64,000 nucleotides of DNA from Hydractinia symbiolongicarpus (taxonomy: Eukaryota > Cnidaria > Hydrozoa > Anthoathecata > Hydractiniidae), in assembly GCF_029227915.1 (NCBI RefSeq), contig NC_079878.1:12834001-12898000 (forward strand). The letters are read 5' to 3'. The notes below the pieces were generated by a model that was not told where the DNA came from, did no database searches, and saw only the letters and a program-made list of their open reading frames with translations. Position numbers and translations under genes: made by a program. Of this stretch, positions 21,478 to 33,310 are shown one piece after another (position 1 is the first letter of the stretch; each line of letters begins with the position of its first letter).

Positions 21478-21500
21478 ATTTACCATACCGCTACCTTAAA
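21478..21500 (-). repeat. Right terminal inverted repeat
   Basis: Exact reverse complement of 17310-17332. Beyond it the sequence (GGGATCCCGAGG) is unrelated to the satellite that flanks the left end. Confidence 0.9.
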
Positions 21501-21690
21501 GGGATCCCGAGGTGCTGATACAAGTTGAGCTGTCCATGTTTACTTCGTGAAAATGTGAACCTCCGCCACCATCTTGTTGCGAATTTATTTTCAGAAAGTT
21601 GAAGAATAGTGTCCAGTCTTTTTTACTCACAACACTTCTTTACAAAATCCCGCGCAAAATACAAATATACTTACACAAAAGTTTAATAAT

Positions 21691-22447
21691 ATGTCTGCAA
21701 ATCCTTACCAATTCGAACCACAAAAGAAAGTTATAAATAATCACGACGATGATAGCAATGGCAGTTGGGAAGACATTCCTGACTGTCCTGAAGAGGTTGG
21801 AGAGCAAGAGCCTCAAAATAATCGACTACATGTTGAACCATCCGAATGGTGTAAATGTTTATTTTGTCGTACTATGCCAGTGAATCGGGAATGTTTGTGC
21901 TGCATTGAAATCGACGAAATAAAGTTGAGATATATTTCTGGTGGTAAGTTTCAGCTTTAGTGGGCATATTTTCTTGTTTTTGATGTGAAAATATATAATG
22001 CGCACACTATGAATGTTGTTTTTTTTGGTCAAACTTTCTTCTATTCAGATTCGACATGTCACTCAACACGAAGGGTTCAATGCTGTCTGTCTAAGCCCGC
22101 ATGTGTTTGGACTGTAATGGTCAGTCTTCATGACAGGGAAGGAGCATGGATACCTAATAAAGATAACGTTCTGAATCGGTAAACGACTTTTTTATTATTT
22201 TAAAAACATATGCTAAAGTATACTCAACAAAATGTAACGTGTAAAATTGTACTCATGATATATGTCGAACAAAAATTATACTCAACATACTATAATATAC
22301 TCAAAGTCAACATACTATAATATACTCAAAGTTATATACAGGTAACAAAATTCACAACTTCATTCCCGGGTTTCTTTTATAGCACATATCGATACGCTGC
22401 ATATCGCCTGGAAACGAAGTTATATTTTTCGCACTCTTATATCTAAT
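21691..22447 (+). pseudogene. Stand-alone P2X7 C-terminal (ballast-type) domain gene, 3' truncated
   Basis: Exon 1 (21691-21943) encodes an acidic start (WEDIPDCPEE) and then WCKCLFCRTMPVNRECLCC, the Cys-rich Zn-binding signature of the P2X7 intracellular domain, and ends at GTAAGT. Exon 2 (22050-22181) carries HVTQHEGFNAVCLSPHV in one frame and LHDREGAWIP in another, so it has at least one indel. Exon 3 (from about 22381) has TYRYAAYRLET and then loses similarity. In vertebrate P2X7 this domain follows the channel. Here no ion-channel part is present, as in many cnidarian and transposon-associated copies. The remaining C-terminal part is missing. It is probably non-functional. Confidence 0.65.
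22260..22345. repeat. Short tandem repeat with TACTCAA and CATACTATAA units
   Basis: The block TCAACATACTATAATATACTC is tandemly repeated within the intron-like region between exons 2 and 3 of the P2X7-domain remnant. Confidence 0.75.
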
Positions 22448-22541
22448 TATATTAGGCATGACATTTATTCAAAAGAAAAATATTACATTCATAGTAATTG
22501 CTAGTTTAAAATTGTTTTTCAGAAGAGCATTATGCGTTATA

Positions 22542-23998
22542 TTAGGTGCGCGATCGCGGCGCGCGCACCTTGGCACGCCATTAAAATGTGTTATACGCGT
22601 GAAAAATAAATCACCAAAATAATCAATTCATTTCTTAGGTGCGTGAACAATCACGCTCCTAAATAAAACTGTAGCAAGTAATAATTCTTAGAAATCACAT
22701 TACGGAAAGAAAAAAGAAAAAAAAAATGCGAGACTGCAAAATTTTTCTTTTAAATAAGGTCACGTGGTGTCTAGAATATTAAAGAAGAAAAAGATTTGCG
22801 TGTTCGAAAGTAAATCAGGAAAACTCATTGATCACTTTTTGAATGAACAGGTAAAACCCATTGATCTTTTTTTTGAACAAAAAGGTAAAAACGGTAAAAC
22901 TTCTTTCAAAAGAAAAAGAAGCAGAAATAAATTTCTTTAGAGTACAGAATTGCAAGTAGCGTGGATAGATGGCAACTTTAAAGGGAAATTGTTTGGCCTT
23001 AAAAACCTTTTTAAATTATGACGTGTCAGATGTAATTGGCTATAAAACCATTGAAAAAGACGGCGCAAAAGTTGTTAATTTTGTGTGGTGTAAGATCTGT
23101 GCCAAATTTAAAAAGGAGATAAAAAATTGTTCTACGATAAAAGGGACAGCAAAAACCACAATCCAGGCATATATAGAAGGAACAAGTTTTGTGAAGAAGT
23201 ATCAGCATATTGACAGCAATGCTAAGTGACCGACGATTAAACAGCTCCCACTATTTGGAAATTTACACAACAATCAAATCCAGAAAAAGAAAGCTTGCCG
23301 TTGCCGCGCCATCAGATTCTATTCCTGCAATTTCTCTGTCTTCAGATGACGAAGGGAGCCAGAGTGAATCCGATGACACAGACAGCGAAGAATCATCAAG
23401 CGAATCGGAATAATTAGTTCGTTGTATTATAGTTTTTAAAGTGTATTATGAAGTGTATTTTTGCTTGCTGTGATTCTTTTTTGTTGTATTTAATTTACTG
23501 TTTCGTCCAATATCAGGACTCATCAGCTTGCCTAGGAATCTAGTTCCAAACAAGGACAGTCAAACACCTAATTAAATAAATGTTCGGATAATACAGTGGC
23601 AAAAGTCTGACTGAAACTTGTGGTACTCTTACCGATGCGCGAACTTTTCGTTGTTGAGAAATGGGGATAGACACGAAAGGAAAGTCAGTCAGAACCCCTA
23701 GGATACTTTTTCATTCAAGTTCGGAGTGGCCACGCTAAGTTCCTACCACAAGCATATCGGCCAGTGGCGTTATGGAACAAGGTTGAGAAAGTTTGGAACT
23801 TTCTAAGGGCGCTAAACTTGATGAGTAAAGGATCTGTTCAAACCTATTAAAACAAACTTCTGCGCGACAGCATTTTGATGGCTTGTTTTTTCCGGGTGAA
23901 ACCTTTCCATGGTATGTTACGTGAGCGCGTTACGTGAGCGTTACGTGATCAAGTACATTTAGAGGCCTGTTTGTAATAACTCATCATCGCGCGCCTAA
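22542..23998 (+). mobile_element. Internally deleted hAT-like element
   Basis: The left end reads TTAGGTGCGCGATCGCGG and the right end on the minus strand reads TTAGGCGCGCGATGATG, 12 of the first 13 bases matching. The GC-rich GCGCGATCGC resembles the left end of the hAT at 36224. Between them lies a gene made of the N-terminal and extreme C-terminal parts of that hAT family. I see no clean target duplication. Confidence 0.5.
22969..23412 (+). pseudogene. hAT transposase remnant: N-terminal zinc finger joined to acidic C-terminus
   Basis: The first frame (22969-23229) has DVSDVIGYKTIE, FVWCKICAKFKKEI and YIEGTSFVKK, matching positions 10-85 of the hAT gene at 36980 (IDDIIEHKTLE, FVWCKLCAKNKP, YIDGTSFVTK). 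After a frame change the second part (23210-23412) has MLSDRRLNSSH, KSRKRKLA and an acidic tail (SSDDEGSQSESDDTDSEES), matching the very end of the same family. About 600 residues of catalytic core are missing. This is a classic internal deletion derivative. Confidence 0.7.
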
Positions 23999-24840
23999 TG
24001 TACTATAAATAAAAATTTAAATTATAAAGTACAAGTCCTATTGACCTACGTTCCCATTTACGAAATTAAAAGAAAGTGAATGGAAACCAGGTTGCAAAGC
24101 TGCATATATGAACTGAAGGTCAAGGCAGGGGCTAATGTGTTGGCTTCCAGGGGCTTTGCCCCTGAACCCAAGTTGTTAAAATCTCAAAATCTGCCACTAT
24201 GCCCCACTTTAGAAATTGCGGCGCCGCCCCTGCAAGGCAGCTATAAATTCAAAAGGTAAAATTCTTTTTCATGATTCATCAGAATGAATAATTAATTTGT
24301 CTCAAAGGAATTACACTCCTTAGCCATTTTTAGATAGCTTATGTTGAGAGCGAAAGTTAACTGTCTTCAGCACGGCCACATTTTACGAGCTACAACTAAT
24401 CAGTAAATAGAGCTTCATATTAAAAAAAACACTTTCAAGAGACGTAACTACCTATTGACCAATAGAATTAGTAGTTTTACCCAATTTTTTAAAAAAATTG
24501 GTTTGGTTCAAAAATTGGACAGATGAGTACAGATACCATGAAAATTGATTGAATGGAAAAAATTTAAATATTTTGTTCAAGCAAATTATACTTTTGCACA
24601 AGTCAACGCAACAAGTATGTAGAAAAATGTTTTAAGACACAGAAAGGTTATGGTCAGAGTTGCAGCGGAAGGTCATTGTAGGAGCCACCAACCTACATAT
24701 TAAAAGACAGCTAAAAAAGAAAATGGACGAAGATAAGAAAGCGAGTATTTCCTCCTGTCAGAAAGTAAGAAAGGCTGTTGAGGGGGTATCTAGTGATAAA
24801 GATGAAGAGAGTGACAGTATTGATATTTTCTAGAAAAATT
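23999..24840. other. Intergenic sequence with a small MITE
   Basis: Apart from the element at 24126-24232, the sequence is AT-rich. A Lys-rich stretch at 24640-24832 (ending SSDKDEESDSIDIF) may be decayed coding sequence, but no family could be named. Confidence 0.4.
24126..24232. mobile_element. 107-bp hAT-type MITE
   Basis: It starts CAGGGGCTAATG and ends GGCGCCGCCCCTG, so both ends begin CAGGGGC when read inward. CAAGG lies directly on both sides as a candidate 5-bp target duplication. An internal perfect hairpin, CAGGGGCTTTGCCCCTG, sits at 24152-24168. Confidence 0.6.
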
Positions 24841-27800
24841 TTTTGTTACCGTAAAAGATCATATAACAAAAAAACTTATTGCGTACATACTGTTTTTAAA
24901 ATGAGAAAACTAAAAGCAATGTTTGTACTTTTGACCTAAGGCATTTGTATTTCGTAGTACAACATCAAAACTGGTCAGTATCCATTTAGTATTTTTCATA
25001 AATAGATAAGTACATGGAACATTCATAAATTATATTTTCCTTTGGAGTGATATTTCATGTCTATGTGAAGGGAGGTACTAAAATAGCAAAGCAATTAAAT
25101 TACGATTACCTGTGGTAAGAGGGGGGGAGGATTTAAAACATTGTGTGCGCTGTGAGAATTGTGAAATTAAACCTCATTTAGAATGCATGAAAAGTCATGA
25201 ACCAAACATTTTCCAAAACCAAAAGTTATTTAAAAAAAAAGAGTGAACTATAGTGACTGTCATAGATGGGTAGTTAATCATATGGTTGCGGTTAATAGTG
25301 TTTCTGTTATACTTATAGCTAATACATTTGTGCAGCCTTTAAAATTGCCAATGTAAAATATAAAGATACCGTAGATGCGTAGGCAAAATAAATTGCCGAC
25401 GAATTTTGTTAAATTTTTAAACAACAACAACTCGTTTTCAACATCATCGAAGAAAAAGAATTTTAAAAAGAATTAATTTTTATTTGGTCTGAATATTAAA
25501 AACATCAGTTCATGTAATTTCTATTGTATCTGTTGACGTATTATAACCTTGTTATTCAAGCTACAGAAATATTGTGGTGCCATTCGCTTTGTAATAATAA
25601 AAAAATTGTATCTGATATTAAAAAGAAGTCAAGAAAGTTCTCTCTCCCACACGACACAGCAGGCAATAACACAGCAGGTTTTATGAGGAGATAAATAGCA
25701 TGCGTACAATGTACTTCCTAATGAGTTCATCTCAAAACATAGAAAGCCAGTTTGCAGTGAACTAATAACTTAACGAAGTACACCATCAGGAAGGTAGGTC
25801 AATGGGACTTGTACTTGATTCCCATTTTCCATTCCATTCATCGTCTAAGAAGATCAATACATTGAATTTATGAGAGATCTAGCACCAATACCAGTAAAGA
25901 AAGAATGTTTTTGCCAACTGAAAAATTTCACTACAAAAAACTTTTGCCAGTGCAATGCTGACGTAAATCAGTTTAAATATACCTGACATCATCAGTTTTA
26001 TTGCCAACGTAAAAAAATTACTTACTGGCTAATAGGGTTGTTCCTGATTGCATTATTATTGTACTGGTTGTGTTCACAGTTAATGAGACAATCTGCCACA
26101 TCTGTCAAATATGCACCTGCACAGATTCATAGGATAGTACCATTGATAACACAAATGTGGACTAACTCCAACCTTTGAGGCAAAAACGAGAAAAATAGAG
26201 AAAGGCTCACAATGTAAAGACTTCTCCAAACTTTTAGGGGAAAACGAAGAAAATAGAGAGAAAGCTCACAATGTAAAGACTTTGTCAAAGAATTTAAAAG
26301 GAACGTTCCAAGACACGGCGAATGAGAACCCAGATGTGGACACTCTCAAAACTGGGAGATAAAACGAAGAAAATAACAAAAAAGATTTACTTAAGAGAGA
26401 AGGGACGGAATACATAGAGTTGACCATGACAGTTGATAAAAGGAGAAAAGACAAAAAAGCTAAAATTGGCAGTAGCGTTGCGAAATCGATAAAATGATCC
26501 ACAAGCTGGACTATGTTATTACAATAATAGAAAGAGTAAATTAACAATAGTAATTGCATTGGATGGGGCTTTCATGATAGGAGTTGTCGTTATTTATGGT
26601 CGCTTTAACCCCATTGTTCACAAGTTAGTTGTTACACCTCATTTTTAGCACTTAACAATGTGAAATTAAATCAGCACATGCAATATTGTAATGTGTTTTG
26701 TTTTGAAGATATGCCACATGGCTAAATCAGTCAAGTTTTTCCCACTCTCATCTTTCAGTCTAGGCTTAAAACCCACAATTGCGATGTTATCAAATTTGGT
26801 ATTGTTGAAAGCTTTCATTTTTTCAGGATTATCATGTTAAAATCCTCTGTTTATATACCTCTTGAGAAAAAAAAAGTTCCACACACTTGAAGTTAATACA
26901 TTTTAAACATTAGATGCGATAAATTATAAAATATACTTAAAACTAAAAAAATAACACAAAAATTGCAACTAAAGATGCTTTAAAGTCATCATTCATTTGC
27001 TCCAAATCTTCAAACTCATCTGAAAAATTACAGGAATTGTTACAGCTTTCCCCAGACACTCTCCACAAGACGTAACACAGCTCAATCCATTTTTGACAAG
27101 CGCACAACTTCTTTCCATGTTGATTTTATATTACATATTGCAATAAACATTTAACAACCAATAATAATTACAAATGGCTCTTCTGGTGCAGGATAAAGGT
27201 CAGTCTTTCTTAGTAAAAAAGAATTTGTTTTCCTGTCTGCCCCATTAAAAAATACCAAGGATCTCATTGTTCAGAAATTCCCATGTGAATGAATGTACTC
27301 TGAATGCATGAAAGTTTTTCTTGTTGCAATCTCTATGGAGGTGTTACTTCGTTATCTTGCTTTAAAGAACCTTTCTCTATAAAACATTGTAAACACCTTT
27401 CTGGCATTGCTGATTTTTTTGTCATCTCCACCTTTTGCAGTTTCAGGCACTTCACTAGTTTATTTTAGAATTTTACACCATAATTACAGTGCATCCGACC
27501 CATTTTCATTTCTTTCAATTTCACAACAGAGTAAGATTTACATTTTATAGACACATTTTCCTCAAACATCATTCTGATCATCCACTTTGTTCCAATAAAA
27601 TATTTAGAACTAAAATTAAATTATCTTGAAGCATTAAAAGCTTTGTACCAATAACATTCAGCTAAAATTGCTTATTGGTATAGGTTCTGGCTAACCTAGC
27701 ATTTTTTAGAAGGTGAAGACACACTCCTGTTTTTATTTAAATTTTTTTGTCATATGTTACAGTTAGTAAATAATATATAAAAATATTGTATAACGAGCAA

Positions 27801-28690
27801 TTTTCTCTAAAAAATAAGATTTAAAGTTGTTTTTAGATTAATGTCCGCTATTAGGTTTTATATTTACTTAAATATTGAAAAGTTCAATAACTTATGTAAA
27901 TGCAAACTTGGTATGGGCGTTTCTAGACAAGACAACAATTTTTTTTTTTAACTATGATTCCCTAAGATTCAGATTTTACACATTCCAAAGAAGGGCAATA
28001 TTTTTTATAAAGAAAATTAGGATTCTTCTTTGTTATTTCAAAAAATAAAAGATACAACACTGGATACAGCATGCATAGAACAAAATTACCATAAGTTCAC
28101 AAAGTAGCCACTTTCAGTGTAAAATATAAAATCCAAAACAATAAGCTATATAAGCTAAACATCATAAAAAAAAGTAAACCAGCTTTTTCTGCCCGTCTTT
28201 ACTGAAAACTTAAAATTGTCCCTGAACTAACCTTATTTACATGCTGGTATATTTCAGCTGTATTTTGCAAAATGAAAATGGATAGTCAATGGGATTTTTC
28301 CTGGAAGATTGAACAAAAACGATTTCTTATAATAAAACTACACATTTACTTAAACTAGAAAGAGAAAGAGAAAGAGAAAATATTAATCTTAAAGATGACA
28401 AGGTGGAGGTGCTACAATTGTTACAGAAAATAGCGCGAATAGCGACATTAGTTCAAGAACTTTTTTTTGCTCAAGAACAATGAAAGTATTAAAATTTTAT
28501 TGCTTAGAGAATCAGCTTTCCAACAGGACCAAATTTGATAATCTCTTTTTCCCAGTGAAACATTTTTATGCTCAGACTATTTACATTGTGATCAAGAGAA
28601 TAAACTCAAAAATTAATGCATGAAGTAATGCGTTTTTGATTGCATGTTTCAAATTATGCAATATCTTTTTCTTTTGTTACATCTTTGCAT
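24841..28690. other. AT-rich gene-poor stretch
   Basis: No supported gene on either strand. A tandem duplication of about 60 bp around AGAGAAAGCTCACAATGTAA occurs at 26195-26280, near a minus-strand open frame (26266-26559) that has no recognisable domain. Short (AGAAAG)n tracts occur at 28358-28378. Parts may be decayed 5' sequence of the copia-like relic that follows. Confidence 0.4.
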
Positions 28691-29520
28691 AGGCACAAGC
28701 TGTTGCTGTCAGATTAGTGACTGCAACACGACATCACTCCTGTAAAAAAAATTGTGAACTACCTCAGGTTGAGGATCCAATACACGATAAAGTACAAAGC
28801 AGTGTCACCTCAAGACAACCACTCACATGTCACCAGTATGTCAAAAAAAATAATTATGTACCTAGGTAAAGATATTTTAAGGAGACGAAACAGTAATCAG
28901 TAAAGCAGGTCAAGAAACTGGGAAGTATTCTTCCTGGTACAATATAAAACATCTAGATAATAAAAATAGGGAAAGAACAGAGGAAGCACACAGTCATAGT
29001 GGCACAACAACGCCAGTGTGATAAAAATATTGATACTGCCAAGTAACGAGAGATACAGAACTGGAAGGGTTTTGGTGTTAATGAGGAAGTGAGAAATTTA
29101 GCGCAAAAGACAATTTTTACTACATGGTTCATCACAAAGAAGAAAATTGTTACAGAAATTTTATAGAAGTCAGACTTGTTGCAAAAGGATTTGAAAAAAG
29201 AGCATTTTTTTGACTAACTGCTGTGAAAAGCATTTTTTATTACCAATTTCTAGTATAAAAGATTGGCAATGCAAAACAACAGATGTGAAAGCTGCTTTTC
29301 GTAATGGACGTGAGATTCATTGAAATGTATTTTTGCAGCAGATAACCAAGTCAAAATATCAGGTAAATGGAAAAAACTGTGCTACAATCGCCAAAAAGAA
29401 AAAAATTCTCTTCTTTAAGACATAAAAAATTAGGTTAGAGACATTTAATCCAAGGACAAACATAAAATTGCTATAGAATTGGAACATGGTAAACCAGTTT
29501 TAGAGTGACTAAAAGCACCA
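28690..29520 (+). pseudogene. Ty1/copia-like retrotransposon relic (reverse transcriptase start)
   Basis: In two frames the region 29035-29350 reads, in order, NWKGFGVNEEVRNLA, then FTTWFITKK, then VRLVAKGFEK, then IKDWQCKTTDVKAAF with NGREIH. These match the pre-RT and early RVT_2 blocks of copia elements (V-A-K-G-F and D-V-K-A-A-F-L-N-G). No long terminal repeats or later RT motifs (YVDD) were found. Numerous stops make it a relic. The segment before 29000 is probably integrase-to-RT linker but is too degraded to name. Confidence 0.55.
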
Positions 29521-29652
29521 TCAAAAACATCTTTGTCTCGGAAGCGAATAACATCAACAACAGTCATGAAGCTTATAAAAATTTATCCGCACTTACCAAC
29601 ACTTACCATTGTTGAAATTTGCTAAATTAATCAAATATCAGAAAAATCATTT

Positions 29653-30131
29653 TTGGATAAAATGAAGGGCCCTGTACATAAACCAAAAGTTAAGCGGATG
29701 AAGTTAGATTTACGTGCAAAAGTTATAACGCAAGAAGAACTTTTGAAAGAACTAGAAAGAAAAAAACGGGCGAAGGAAGAAAATGAGATGCGGAAAGCGG
29801 AAAGGATGGAAAAGAGAAAGAATCTGAACGAACAGAAAAGCAATCTAACGAAAAGGAAGCAAGCGGAAAAGGAAGAAAGTGAAGAGGAAGAGAGTGAAGA
29901 AGAAGAAGTGAAAGAGAGCGAAACATGTACTGATAGCTCAGACGAATCATGTACTGACGAAAATGAGAGTGGTGTTACACAAGTGGCGTGCTGGGAGGCC
30001 TTGAAACCACCCACTACCGAAAAAGAGCTGATTGGCAAATGTTTCGCTTGCATTTATCCCACGAAAAAAGGTCCCAATCTTTATGTTGGAAAATTGACAA
30101 GACGATTCTTGTCAAACGATGAAGATGGGTA
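29653..30131 (+). pseudogene. C-terminal exon of a DDE_1 transposon gene
   Basis: An open block of 159 codons ending at a GTAAGT donor. It is basic with a Lys/Glu-rich coiled-coil-like centre (ELLKELERKKRAKEENEM), an acidic Ser/Glu stretch, then IGKCFACIYPTKKGPNLYVG and GKLTRRFL. That last block resembles the C-terminal GKWFAVIY...LYIGK region I know from cnidarian pogo-like proteins. No catalytic domain is upstream, so this is an orphan fragment. Confidence 0.45.
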
Positions 30132-30571
30132 AGTTTGTATTTTTATAATTATTTGTACAGTCATCACAAGCAAATAGGAAAAAAAATGCTTCGTTTTTAA
30201 ATTAAAAAAAAAATGTTTTAAGTTTATCCACGTGGCTTAAATTTTTAACAAAATTTATACAAAACAAAATATTATACCGCACGTGGGTTTCGTTTTTAAA
30301 ATTGTTTGAATAGAAATAGCACTTGCAGCATTAAGAAAAAATCAATTAAATGGGACCTGCTATGGTTTCGAATTGTTTTGTCAAACGAAGAAAAAAATTT
30401 TCCTTTCAACACTCCATCTTTTAAAAAATTATTTAATTCATTTTAATATAAAACATCTCTGAGTGAGATCATTCGAACTGGTAAAAGAACGCCGGTCGCT
30501 TGCGCTTTTATAAGAAATGAAAAAGTGTTCATTTCACATTTATCGCATGTAAGTTAGTTGCTCCTTCAAGT
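30132..30571. other. Spacer and presumed 5' region of the next hAT gene
   Basis: AT-rich. Around 30484-30520 is a short GC-richer stretch (GAACGCCGGTCGCTTGCGC) that could be close to an element end, but no matching partner was found. Confidence 0.35.
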
Positions 30572-32740
30572 ATGAGTGAAATTAATGATTTGCCTTGTTG
30601 TTTTTGCGAAAGAAGCACGAAATATCGGTGTATATCGTGTCAAAAAACATCTTGTAACATATGTTCTATCGGTGTTAACAGTACAGTCAATGGGTACAGC
30701 GAAGAGGAAAAACGTGTTGGTAGATGTCCTGATTGTTCTGTTGTTATTAATAAGCAGCCGAAGAAAATCCAAAGAAGCATATTTTCAGCCTTTGGAAAAA
30801 ACCCACCAACATTAGCGAAGCAATCAGCAACGAATATAGTAATTCTTCACTCTGTTATATTTAGTACTTTAATTTTCACAATATCTTTTGTGTCTCTTTT
30901 TTTTAATTGTTTATTTTGCAGACCACACCGCAGACCAAAGGCAAAACAAATCCGAAACAACACAAGCAAACAACATCAACAAGAACCGAACACCTGCTAC
31001 TGTTGAGAAGTGGAAAGCTGAGCTGGCACAACACAGCGTTGCTGAATGGCTGCTTTATGATATAAAAGATGGCAAGGTTAAGAACATGCGCTGTAAATTT
31101 TGTACGACGTATCAGTCCCAGATCAAAACATTGCCAAATTACAGCAACATCTTCGTTGTTGGCACCCAAAACTACAAAAAAAGTGCAGTAGAAGACCATG
31201 CCACGAAGAGTAGACATCACTTAAAAGCCCATAGCCTGTATTTGAAAGCAACAGGAGTTTCCCTGGATGAACGAGCTACAACGTTGTCTGCGGCCGATTC
31301 TTCCAACGTTGTCGCTGGTTTGGCCAAGATGGATGAAAAAGATATGCAACGAACGAAAAAGAAATTTGAAGTGGCGTATTTTGTTGCTAAAAATCACTTA
31401 CCGTTGACAACATATCCGGAGTTGCTGAAGTTAGAGGGAAAACATGAAGTTGACATTGGTATAGCGTATAACACTGACCGCGCTGGTGGAACATTTATTG
31501 ATTATATGGGTAAAGATATGAAGCAGCAACTCAATGCTGATCTTGCGAAAGCCAAGTTTTTTAGCGTACTTTGTGATGGTTCTACAGACAACGCAGTTGT
31601 TGAAAATGAAGTAATATATGCATTACATTTTGATCCCACTCCAGTTAACTCAAATTGTGTAGAAGTTAAGGTGTCTTTTCTCAGCATGACTCATTTGAAG
31701 CATCAACATGCTGTCGGTGTTGCAGCTGCTCTCGCTGAAAGCTACGATGACATGGTCACGATAAAAAGTGCCATTGAAAGTGAGTTTCAGTCTATCGGCA
31801 TAATGCCAGCCAAAAAACTGATTGGATTTACTTCTGACGGAGCAAGTGTAAATCGAGGGAATAAAAATAGTGTAAAAATGGTGTCACGAGAGGAATCGGA
31901 GTGGCTTGTATTTATTTGGTGCATCGCACATCGGTTGGAATTGGCCTTATCTGATGCGTTGAAAGGTACCGACTAATATTGTAGATGAGATGCTACTAAG
32001 GACATACTATTTATATCAGAAAGCACCAAAGAAACTTCGGGAGTTACGTCAGATGCATGATCTTTACGCTCCTGCGATGGACTACATAGGAGGGGTTAAA
32101 CCCAAAAAAGCAAACGGCACTCGTTGGATCTCGCACAAACTGGCCGCTATGAAAATTTGTTTGGAGAAATATGGTCTTTTCATAGAGCACTTAGAACATC
32201 TCAGTCAAGATAAAGCGGTGAGCGGAGAAGATCGTGAAACAATGAGAGGTTATCTAAACAAGTGGAAGCAGTCTAAAGTACCATTAATGTTGGCAATGTT
32301 TATTGATTTGCTCGAAATACCATCAGCGCTCTCGCAAGACTTCCAACGTGACCAAATTGACACAGTTTCAGCGATGAGATCACTATCACTTACCAAAGAT
32401 CGCTTAGCAATGTTTGAGCGCAAAATTTTTGAAAAATTGCCACACGTGCAAGACCTGCTAAGTAGAATAGAAGACAAAGATGGCGATAAGTACTACCAAA
32501 ATGTGAAAATGACAAATTTTGTAGCAGCAAAGGAGCATGTCAAGGCAACGAAAGGGAATTTTGCAAATGTCATTGTTGAGACTGTTACATCACGACTTGA
32601 AGAAGAAGATGACAGTAGAGATATCTTCAGATACGTTAATCAAATTTTAAACACGGAAGGTTGGCTCTGAGAGAAGCAAGACGAAGATGGAAATGTCATT
32701 ACAGATTACGAGTTTATAGTTTACGAGTTTATTACTTTAT
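30572..32740 (+). pseudogene. ZNF862-like hAT transposase, frameshifted and cut at the 3' end
   Basis: Exon 1 (30572 to about 30830) encodes a Cys-rich module (CCFCERSTKYRCISCQKTSC, CPDC). An intron ending TTTATTTTGCAG at 30921 leads to exon 2, with a zinc-finger block (MRCKFCTTYQSQ then H...H), FFSVLCDGSTD for the first Asp, LIGFTSDGASVN for the second, and CIAHRLELALSDAL. Near 31975 one extra base breaks the frame, and it resumes at NIVDEMLL to 32667. TGA at 32668-32670 interrupts GWL, but the same frame goes on for 23 more codons (EKQDEDGNVITDYEF) until the LINE junction at about 32741. The C-terminal dimerisation domain is absent. Confidence 0.75.
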
Positions 32741-33310
32741 AATCTGGTTAGCAAGACTTGTAATAAGCTCAACTGCAATATATCCAGAAGCTTTTACCAT
32801 CTCTGTAACAATACCTGATACTCCTACAGCCTTGCCAATCTTCAATTACCTAATAGCCTCCACTACCCATTCTGTCTTGATCTGCATAGCTGGCCCTTCT
32901 ACAACATCATCATCAGACAAATTATCCTCATCCCAATCAAACTCAGTGTTAAGCAACCTCTGATAATGATTCTTCCAAGCTACCCTTTTCTCCTCCTCTG
33001 TGCTAGCCAAAACACCTTCATCATTACCTATACACTTCTCACCTACAACATCTTGGTTAGTCTTCTTCATTTGCTTTGCTATCTTCAATACCTCATTGCG
33101 CTGGTCCTCCCTTCTTAACACATCTGCAAATCTGTTTCTCTCTGCTTCTGATTTTGCCTTAAACACTGCTGTACGAGCACGATGCTTAGCTTCTAAGTAA
33201 ATATTTTTACTACCACCTGACTTCCACTCTTTCCAAAGTTTCCTCTTTTCCTTTATACACTGGTCAACCTCATTATTCCACCACCAGCTCTCCATCGTTT
33301 TACAATATCG
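32741..33310 (-). pseudogene. LINE (non-LTR retrotransposon) fragment, start of reverse transcriptase
   Basis: On the minus strand a frame contains MESWWWNNEVDQCIKEKRK, KAKSEAERNRFADVLRRED, KNHYQRLLNTEFDWDEDN and WVVEAIR. A single TAA follows, and then GKAVGVSGIVTEMVKASG. This is the linker between endonuclease and RT plus RT block 1-2 (the K-A-x-G-x-S-G-I motif) of a CR1/Jockey-like element. It ends abruptly at 32741 against the hAT gene, and the 5' side ends near 33310. Coding is unusually well kept compared with neighbouring relics. Confidence 0.8.

Larger units (their letters stand above)
17310..21500 (+). mobile_element. Mutator/Kolobok-type DNA transposon with 23-bp inverted ends
   Basis: The ends match perfectly over 23 bp: 17310-17332 on the plus strand and 21478-21500 on the minus strand, both starting TTTAAGGTAGCGGTATGG. 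If the element proper starts at GGTAGCGG, both sides are flanked by TTAA, the target duplication expected for Kolobok elements. The protein resembles the Mutator-like transposase domain of animals. The element holds a three-exon transposase gene on the plus strand, a candidate small gene on the minus strand, and about 900 bp of noncoding sequence before the right end. Confidence 0.75.

Noticed and set aside
29631-30053. Minus-strand Ser/Phe-rich frames of 75-140 codons
   Set aside because: They mirror the Glu/Lys-rich coding on the plus strand and show no independent signal.
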